Positions 1 through 5,428 of a DNA stretch of 5,428 nt are shown piece after piece (the stretch's first letter is position 1; every line of letters starts with the position of its first letter). The notes below the pieces were generated by a model. It ran no database searches. It was not told the origin of the DNA and worked only from the letters and a program-made list of their open reading frames with translations. The position numbers were made by a program, and so were the translations under genes. Origin of the DNA: Opitutus sp. GAS368 (GTDB lineage Bacteria; Verrucomicrobiota; Verrucomicrobiia; Opitutales; Opitutaceae); assembly GCA_945861235.1 (NCBI GenBank), contig CAMATV010000243.1, positions 1-5,428 on the forward strand. The letters are read 5' to 3'.

Positions 1-365
1 CGGCGAGGTCTCGGCCGAGCAATTCGAAGAGCGGGTCGAGGAACGTGTGGTCAGTGTGCTCGGTCTCCTTGTGGTCGGAATCGGGGCGGAATCGACGGCT
101 TGGCCGCAGGTATGGCCGCGTTCGCGGAGGCTCGCAGGGATCGGCATGGCGTGGGCCGATGGGAGGGCTCGCACGTGGGGACGCGGCGCGAAAGGCGTCG
201 GTCGAGGACGGGGTCAACGTCGTTATCCCGATCTTGCTCGTTCCTCTTGCTCTTTCAACAGGGTTTGCCGACGGGAGAGAACGATGAGGAGACAGAGGGC
301 CGAGAACGATGACTCGGAACGAAAGCGATTTGAACGCGGACCCGGGCGTCGGTCCCCTGTGCGGC
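1..365. other. Unassigned region downstream of the permease genes
   Basis: No gene can be called here with confidence. On the minus strand one frame (codon first bases at positions 4, 7, 10 and so on) has no stop from before position 365 down to the left edge, but it contains no ATG. Its only plausible starts are weak, for example TTG at 217-215. Its product is mostly Pro/Arg/Ser-rich and looks non-genic. Only the part closest to the edge (about 1-75), ending FLDPLFELLGRDLA, looks protein-like with GC-rich third positions. It could be the beginning of a further gene lying mainly outside the window. Plus-strand frames here give Arg-rich products typical of shadows. The region also holds an 11-bp direct repeat (277-312) and an 8-bp direct repeat TCTTGCTC (232-239 and 245-252). 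I see no tRNA, insertion-sequence end or strong terminator. Confidence 0.4.
277..312. repeat. 11-bp direct repeat GAGAACGATGA, two copies 25 bp apart
   Basis: GAGAACGATGA occurs exactly at 277-287 and again at 302-312, so the copies start 25 bp apart, in the non-coding stretch beyond the stop of the second permease gene. The intervening bases are purine-rich. Two exact 11-mers this close are more than expected for random sequence, but no protein-binding site or mobile-element end is recognised. The repeat is directly seen; any function is unknown. Confidence 0.5.
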
Positions 366-3300
366 CTACTCCGCGCGATTCGCGCGGCCGATGCCGGCGG
401 CGGCACCGCTGGCCACGGTGGCGGGCGTGGAGCGGGTGAAAATCGAAGTCCAGACGCGACCCATGAATTCGCGCAGGTCGTCGAGCAACGCGTAGAAGAG
501 CGGGACGATGACGAGGGTGAGCAGCGTCGCGGCGAGGAGGCCGCCGATCATCGTGCGGCCGAGCGGTGCGTAGGCCATGCCGACGACTCTCGAGGTGCCG
601 AGCGCCATCGGGATCAGGCCGCACACCGTAGTGAGCGTCGTCATCATGATCGGACGGAAACGGTGGCGGCCGGCTTCGATCAACGCATCGTAGCGCGTCT
701 TGCCTTGTGCCCGCAGGCGGTTGGCCATGTCGACCAGCACGATGGCGTTGTTCACGACGACGCCGACCAAGATCACGATGCCGATGCGCGCCATCATATC
801 GAGCGGTGTCTCGGTGAGGTAGAGCGTCCAGACGACGCCGAGGTAGGCGAACGGCACGGCGGTGATCACGGCGAGCGGCAGCACGAACGATTCGAAGAGC
901 AGGCCCATCAGCAGAAAGACAAACGTGATGGCGAGACCACCCGCGAACATCATCGCTTTTTCTTGCTCGCCGGCCTCGCGGTATTCGCGGCCTTTGTCCC
1001 AGCGGTAACCACGGGGCATTTCGAAATCGGCCATCGCTTTGTCCACGGCTTCGAAGAGGCGGCGGGAGTCGGCGCGCGGGGCTTTGGCGGTGATTTGCAG
1101 CATGGTCTGCCGGCCCTCACGTCGGATTTGGCCGAGCGTGCGGGAGACGCGGAGGTCGGCGAGCGTTTCGAGCGGGACCTCGACGCCGGTCTCGGTGCGA
1201 AAGGTCATGCCGCGCACATCGTCGAGGCCGGTGCGGTCGGCTTCGCCGAGTTGGGCGAAGATTCGAAGATCGCGGCCGTCGGCCCCGGGGAAGCGGCCGA
1301 CCTCCTGACCACGCATGGTGTATCCGATGCCGCTGGACACGGCGCGGGGATCGATGCCGAGACGGCGGGAGCGGTCGCGGTCGATTTGGACCTGGAGTTC
1401 CTGGCCGCCGCGCTCGGTGTCAATGTCCACGGCGAGGAGGCCGGGGATACCGCGGAGGCGGCGCACGGCTTCTTCGGCAATTTGGAGGAGGGTGCCGGTG
1501 TCTTCTCCGTAGAGGTTCATCGACATGCCGGGGTCGATGATGCCGCCGCCCATGGAGCGACCGAGTTGCGTGATGCCGGCGGGCATTTTGAATTTTTCGC
1601 GGAAGTCGGCCTCGATGTCACTGCGGTCCATGGGGGCGGGCGTCGGTTGGATATTAAAGAGACCCTGCACGCGGCGGGCCACGTCGGTGCGGACGAAGGA
1701 ATCCCACGCGCTGATGAACCATTGTTTGCTCGTGTCGTCGCGCAGGCGGATCTGGATCCGGCCGTTGTTGTAGGCGAAGCGCGTCTCCATGCGGTCGAAG
1801 TTATAGCGCGTGGCGTTGGCGGTGAGGAAGGCTTCGACCTGAGTGAAAAATGCGTCGGCGCGCTCCAGGGTGCCGCCGGTCGGAAGATTGAAGTAGAAAT
1901 AGAGCGTCGTCTCGCCGGTGCCGCCGCCCATGCCGCCGGTGGGCATCCGGATTTTGCTTTGCGCGAAGGGGAGGGTCCACATCGCGGCGACGACGACGAG
2001 GAGCGACTCGATGCGGTGATTGAGCACCCAGTGGAGCGAGGCGACGTAGCGTTCGCGCACCCAGACGACAGCGCGGAGCTCGGGGTGTTGGGTCCCGCGC
2101 GTGAGGCGCTGGGCGGCAAGGGGCACGAAGATCAGGGCGATCAGGAGCGAGGCGAGGAGCGAAGCGATGACGGGAAGACCGAGGCGGAGCATCCAAAAAG
2201 AAAAATCGCCGCCGCCCTTCATCAGAATCAACGGCAGAAATACGACGATAGAGGTGAAGGTGGACATCACGACGGCGAGGCCGACCTCGCCGGCGCCGAC
2301 GATGGAGGCTTGCGTGGCGTCGGTGCCCTCCTGCCGGAGGCGATAGATGTTTTCGACGATGACGATGGAGTTATCCACGACCATGCCGACGGCGAGGAGG
2401 AGGCCCATCATGGTGGCCATGTTGAGCGACCAGCCGGTGAAAAACAGCACGACGATGGTGCAGAGCAGCGAGAGCGGGATCGAGAGCGTGAGAATCGCGG
2501 TCATGCGCGGCGCGCGCAGGAACAGGTAGATGATGAGCGCGGCGAAGATGCCGCCCCAAAGGCCGGACTCGGCGAGGTTGTCGATGGACTGCTTCACCTG
2601 CACTCCCTGGTCGAAGAAAATGTTGAAATTAACGCCCTTGAGCTGCGGGAGTTTTTGCAACTCGAGGAGCGTGGCGCGGACCTCGCGGCTAATGCGCTCG
2701 ATGTTGCCGGTGGAATCGCGAGTAACCTGGATGCCGATGGCGGGCTGACCGTCGACGCGGTAGACGTATTCGCGGCGCGGCGGGCGGAAGCGCACGAGGG
2801 CGACGTCGCTGAGACGGAGGCGGCGCTCGTTGTCGACGATGATGGCGGCGATGTCTTCGAGGTTGTTAAAGCGGCCCATCGAGCGGACGTAGATTTTACG
2901 ACCGCCGTCGATCACGTAGCCGCCGGAGATGGCGAAGTTCTGGTTGCGCAGCGTGCCGAGCATGGTGCCCACGTCGATCCGATGGCTACGGAGACGGTCG
3001 TCGAGGAGTTCGATCTGCACCTCGCGGATCGAAGTGCCGTAGATGTCGACGTTGCCCACGCCTTCGATGCGTTGGAGCGCAGGCTTGACGAAATTTTCCA
3101 GACGGTAAGCCGCGTCGTCGATGGTGGGCGGGACGGACGCGATGATGTTCATCATGGGCGCGTCGGTCTGCGCGTAGCGGCGGACATCGATGCGGTCGAC
3201 GTCGGTGGGCAGGAGCGGTTTTACGCGGTCCATGCGGTCCGTGATCAAGGCGTAGGTCTCGCGCAGGCTGGTGCCGGTTTGGAGTTCGACGCGGACGGAC

Positions 3301-3617
3301 GAGGAGCCGTTGCTGGAGTAGCTCGTGAGGCGCTTGATGTTGGGGACCGTGCCAAGGATGTCCTCGATCTTGCGGGTAACTTTTTCCTCTACGTCGCGCG
3401 GGGAAGCGTTGGGGTAACGCGCGGAGATGTAGAGCTGGTTGCTCTCATAGCCCTCGGGGAAGAGGGCGAGCGGGATGCGGTCGAGGGCGATGAGGCCGAC
3501 GACGAGAATCGTCGCGAGGATCATTAAGATCGTGACGGGGCGCGAGACGGCGAAGCGCGGGATGGCGTAGGCCAAGGGCTCGCGCGGGGCGCGCGGCGGA
3601 TCTTCGTCGGCGCTCAT
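366..3617 (-). CDS. RND efflux permease, HAE1-like, complete (1083 aa)
   Basis: Complete inner-membrane RND permease, normally one subunit of a trimer exporting drugs, lipophilic compounds or metabolites by proton antiport; the actual substrate is unknown. The ATG at 3617 is chosen because it gives a short charged cytoplasmic tail before TM1 (about 28-45) and overlaps the upstream stop as ATGA. First periplasmic loop is about 46-350 with FFDQG at 334-338. TM2 to TM6 are near 354-368, 373-393, 399-423, 439-466 and 479-503; TM7 is about 536-552; the second periplasmic loop is about 553-885; TM8 to TM12 are near 889-911, 913-935, 943-965, 989-1008 and 1018-1045. TM4 reads GMVVDNSIVIVEN: Asp415 matches AcrB Asp407, Asn416 replaces Asp408. 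TM10 has Asn956 for Lys940; TM11 keeps Arg986 and Thr993. The segment after TM7 is unusual: MPTGGMGGGTGE (558-569) instead of an acidic P-x-x-D-x-G-like motif. Length is slightly above the usual 1020-1060. The TM4 motif is not that of metal-exporting CzcA/CusA relatives, so HAE1-like is favoured. Confidence 0.96.
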   Translation of the reverse strand: MSADEDPPRAPREPLAYAIPRFAVSRPVTILMILATILVVGLIALDRIPLALFPEGYESNQLYISARYPNASPRDVEEKVTRKIEDILGTVPNIKRLTSYSSNGSSSVRVELQTGTSLRETYALITDRMDRVKPLLPTDVDRIDVRRYAQTDAPMMNIIASVPPTIDDAAYRLENFVKPALQRIEGVGNVDIYGTSIREVQIELLDDRLRSHRIDVGTMLGTLRNQNFAISGGYVIDGGRKIYVRSMGRFNNLEDIAAIIVDNERRLRLSDVALVRFRPPRREYVYRVDGQPAIGIQVTRDSTGNIERISREVRATLLELQKLPQLKGVNFNIFFDQGVQVKQSIDNLAESGLWGGIFAALIIYLFLRAPRMTAILTLSIPLSLLCTIVVLFFTGWSLNMATMMGLLLAVGMVVDNSIVIVENIYRLRQEGTDATQASIVGAGEVGLAVVMSTFTSIVVFLPLILMKGGGDFSFWMLRLGLPVIASLLASLLIALIFVPLAAQRLTRGTQHPELRAVVWVRERYVASLHWVLNHRIESLLVVVAAMWTLPFAQSKIRMPTGGMGGGTGETTLYFYFNLPTGGTLERADAFFTQVEAFLTANATRYNFDRMETRFAYNNGRIQIRLRDDTSKQWFISAWDSFVRTDVARRVQGLFNIQPTPAPMDRSDIEADFREKFKMPAGITQLGRSMGGGIIDPGMSMNLYGEDTGTLLQIAEEAVRRLRGIPGLLAVDIDTERGGQELQVQIDRDRSRRLGIDPRAVSSGIGYTMRGQEVGRFPGADGRDLRIFAQLGEADRTGLDDVRGMTFRTETGVEVPLETLADLRVSRTLGQIRREGRQTMLQITAKAPRADSRRLFEAVDKAMADFEMPRGYRWDKGREYREAGEQEKAMMFAGGLAITFVFLLMGLLFESFVLPLAVITAVPFAYLGVVWTLYLTETPLDMMARIGIVILVGVVVNNAIVLVDMANRLRAQGKTRYDALIEAGRHRFRPIMMTTLTTVCGLIPMALGTSRVVGMAYAPLGRTMIGGLLAATLLTLVIVPLFYALLDDLREFMGRVWTSIFTRSTPATVASGAAAGIGRANRAE
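3614..3617 (-). other. ATGA stop/start overlap joining the two permease genes
   Basis: On the minus strand the sequence GTGAAATGA contains the start ATG of the second permease (3617-3615) and the stop TGA of the first (3616-3614). The bases just before the ATG (CTCCTCGTGAA) contain no recognisable Shine-Dalgarno. This arrangement is typical of termination-reinitiation coupling, which would tie production of the second permease to that of the first. The overlap is directly visible; coupling is inferred. Confidence 0.9.
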
Positions 3618-5428
3618 TTCACGAGGAGTGCGTTGCTTGCGGTGGCGTGAGCAGCGGCGGCGGTGGCGGCGGCCTCGATGGACGTGATCCCGCGTTTGCC
3701 GGGGAAGAGATAGTAGAGGGTCGGGATCACGACGAGCGTGAGGAGCGTGGAGACGCTGAGGCCGACGATGACGGTGATGGCCATGGGCGCGCGAATTTCG
3801 GCACCCTCACCGATACCGAACGCCATGGGGATCAGGCCGACGACGGTGGTGGCGGCGGTCATCAAGATCGGCCGCAGGCGGGCGCGGCCGGCTTCGGCGA
3901 TGGCGGTGGAAAGCTCAAGGCCGCGATCGCGCAGAGTGTTGATGTAGTCGATGAGGACGATGGCGTTGTTGACCACGATCCCTGCGAGGATGATGAGGCC
4001 TAAGAAGACCATAATGCTCACGGGGATACCGCCGATCCACAGGGTGAGGGCGACGCCGATGAGCGCGAGGGGCACTGTCACCATAATAAGGAGCGGTTGG
4101 AGCAACGATTCGAACTGGCTCGCCATGACGATGTAGACGAGAAACAGCGCGAGGCCGAAGGCGAGGAGCAGGCTGTTGAGGGAGGTCTGCATTTCCTTGT
4201 TCTGACCGGCCACGACGTAGGTGAAGCCGGCGGGGAACGCCATGGTATCGAGCGCGGTCACGATATCGCGGGAGACGGTGGCGAGGTCGGCCTCGCGGAG
4301 ATTCGCGGTGATGAGGGCGGTGCGCTGTTGGTCGACGCGGCGGATTTCGCTCGGGCCCTCGTTGATGGTGAGATCGGCAATGACGGAGAGTGGGATGGGC
4401 ACGGCCCCGTTGGGGTTAATGATGAGGCCGCGCAGCTCCTCGATACCGAAGCGGTCCTGTTCGCGGAGCCGCACGACGATATCGATCATCTGGTCTTCTT
4501 TGCGGAACTCGGTGGCGATGCGGCCCTGAACTTTGTTGCGCACGAGATCGGCGACGGTGCGCAGGTTGAGGCCGTATTCGGCTAGGCTATCGCGTTTGTA
4601 GACGACTTGGATTTCGGGGTGACCGCTCTGGAGCGTCGAGCGCACATCGGCGAGGCCGGGGACGGTTTCGGTGAGGAGCGTTTCGGCCTCGCGGCTGAGG
4701 CGTTTGAGGGTGGCGAGATCGTGGCCGCGAATCTCGACTTCGACGGGGCTCTTGAAGCTGAAGAGCGTGGGGTAGGAAATCTCGAGCTTGGCGGCGGGCA
4801 GAGTGCGGAAGCGGTCGCGGATGCGCTCGATGAGGCGCGGCTCGGAGAAAGCCGGGAGGCCGGCTTTGAGTTTGATGGTGAGGCGGGCGGTGTGTTCGCC
4901 GGCGGAGATGGAGGTGCTGGCGCCTTCCTCGGCGCCGACGGTCAGGGCGGTGCGCTCGACTTCGGGCTCGGCTTGCACGGCCGCGTCGATTTGCGCGACG
5001 ACATCGGCGGTGCGCTCGAGCGGCGTGCCGATGGGGAGGGTGACGTCGAGGTTGAACTCGCCCTGGCTGACTTGCGGAATGAGTTCCCGGCCGATGCGTG
5101 GCACGATGACAAACCAGCAGATGAGAAACGCGACGGTGCAGCCGCCGAGGACGGCGTGGCGTTGGCGGAGCGACGCGGAGATGAGGGCGGGGTAGGCGCG
5201 CTGCAACGTTTGGTAGCCGCGCTCGAACCATTCGAGGCCGCGGCCGACCACGCCGCCACCGACGGAGGCCACGCTGCGCCACAAGCTGAGCGCGGACATG
5301 CCGAGCGCCAACAGGACCGTGAGGGTCACGGTGCCGGCGAGCCGCAGCACGATCTCTAAGGCGGCGCGGGCGACGCCGAAGACGAGCGGCACCACGCCGG
5401 GTACGAAGAGCAAGACGAGCCACCACCA
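3614..5428 (-). CDS. RND efflux permease, HAE1-like, C-terminal part (5' end outside window)
   Basis: Inner-membrane, proton-driven export permease of the RND superfamily; substrate not determinable. The frame is open to the right edge, so the start is missing: 604 codons are visible, roughly the last 55-60% of a usual 1000-1100 residue protein. Numbering from the first visible codon, two hydrophobic stretches (1-19 and 30-50) precede a charged/aromatic linker. TM7 is at about 91-110, followed by the family motif LIPQVSQGEF (116-125), then the second periplasmic porter/docking loop (about 111-417). TM8 to TM12 lie at about 418-438, 444-465, 471-496, 519-538 and 548-575. TM10 carries VVNNAIVLIDY with Asn487 where AcrB has Lys940; TM11 carries RLRPILMT, keeping equivalents of AcrB Arg971 and Thr978 (R517, T524). 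There is no CzcA/CusA-type signature in the visible part. The tail (586-595) is almost all alanine. The stop overlaps the next gene's start by four bases. The family call is firm; the substrate class is inferred. Confidence 0.93.
   Translation of the reverse strand, partial: WWWLVLLFVPGVVPLVFGVARAALEIVLRLAGTVTLTVLLALGMSALSLWRSVASVGGGVVGRGLEWFERGYQTLQRAYPALISASLRQRHAVLGGCTVAFLICWFVIVPRIGRELIPQVSQGEFNLDVTLPIGTPLERTADVVAQIDAAVQAEPEVERTALTVGAEEGASTSISAGEHTARLTIKLKAGLPAFSEPRLIERIRDRFRTLPAAKLEISYPTLFSFKSPVEVEIRGHDLATLKRLSREAETLLTETVPGLADVRSTLQSGHPEIQVVYKRDSLAEYGLNLRTVADLVRNKVQGRIATEFRKEDQMIDIVVRLREQDRFGIEELRGLIINPNGAVPIPLSVIADLTINEGPSEIRRVDQQRTALITANLREADLATVSRDIVTALDTMAFPAGFTYVVAGQNKEMQTSLNSLLLAFGLALFLVYIVMASQFESLLQPLLIMVTVPLALIGVALTLWIGGIPVSIMVFLGLIILAGIVVNNAIVLIDYINTLRDRGLELSTAIAEAGRARLRPILMTAATTVVGLIPMAFGIGEGAEIRAPMAITVIVGLSVSTLLTLVVIPTLYYLFPGKRGITSIEAAATAAAAHATASNALLVK

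Noticed and set aside
65..70. AAGGAG on the minus strand as a ribosome binding site for a third gene
   Set aside because: No ATG, GTG or TTG lies 5-12 bases downstream of it on that strand.
335..375. Possible terminator: inverted repeats CGCGGA/TCCGCG (335-340, 370-375) and GGACC/GGTCC (338-342, 351-355)
   Set aside because: The stems are only 5-6 bp, mutually exclusive, one spans the stop codon, and no T-run follows on the minus strand. Short GC palindromes are common in GC-rich DNA.
47..439. Plus-strand open frame, including a possible short start at 284 preceded by GGGAGA
   Set aside because: The product is extremely Arg-rich with no family resemblance, and its end lies antisense to the permease C-terminus; consistent with a GC-rich shadow.
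223..624. Minus-strand open frame overlapping the end of the second permease gene
   Set aside because: It is mostly an out-of-frame reading of the permease coding sequence, with Arg/His/Pro-rich product.
309..3527. Very long plus-strand open frame (1072 codons) as a real gene
   Set aside because: It is in exact codon register with the well-supported RND permease on the other strand, has a low-complexity charged composition, and no recognisable domain. Absence of TTA/CTA/TCA codons in the permease explains it.
366..3617. Heavy-metal efflux (CzcA/CusA-type) identity for the second permease
   Set aside because: The TM4 motif is VVDNSIVIVEN rather than the metal-exporter type motif, and no obvious metal-binding methionine triad pattern could be placed; HAE1-like fits better.
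1..5428. Mobile elements, CRISPR arrays, tRNA or rRNA genes
   Set aside because: No transposase or integrase frame, no regularly spaced repeats, and no tRNA or rRNA signature was seen on either strand.

Overview
The window is a GC-rich stretch from what is most likely a Gram-negative, diderm bacterium. Nearly all of it is taken up by two adjacent genes on the minus strand, both encoding inner-membrane RND-superfamily permeases. They are of the multidrug/hydrophobe (HAE1-like) type rather than the heavy-metal type. No taxon marker is present. The Gram-negative assignment rests on the pump type, because these permeases normally work with a periplasmic adaptor and an outer-membrane channel. Alpha/beta/gamma-proteobacteria, Verrucomicrobiota or Acidobacteriota would all fit.

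Layout in the direction of transcription (right to left). From 5428 to 3614 lies the C-terminal part (604 codons) of the first permease; its N-terminal half and start codon are beyond the right edge. Its stop overlaps the start of the second permease in an ATGA arrangement (3617-3614). The second permease is complete (3617-366, 1083 codons). Positions 1-365 hold no gene I can call with confidence: there is an 11-bp direct repeat, no convincing terminator, and a stop-free but unsupported minus-strand frame running off the left edge.

The two permeases are clearly paralogous but not a recent duplication. They share the TM10-TM12 core (VVNNAIVL in both, RLRPILMT versus RFRPIMMT, GLIPMA in both) but differ strongly in the periplasmic loop after TM7 and at their termini. 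The four-base overlap and lack of a clear Shine-Dalgarno before the second gene suggest translational coupling, so the two are probably made in fixed proportion. They could form a mixed assembly (as MdtB/MdtC do) or two homomeric pumps sharing partners. Any adaptor and outer-membrane channel genes are expected upstream, beyond position 5428.

No obviously new system is visible. The points most worth a second look are a glycine-rich replacement of the usual post-TM7 motif in the second permease, apparent extra hydrophobic segments before TM7 in the first, and the D-to-N / K-to-N variants at proton-relay positions. A 1072-codon antisense open frame is best explained as a codon-usage shadow.
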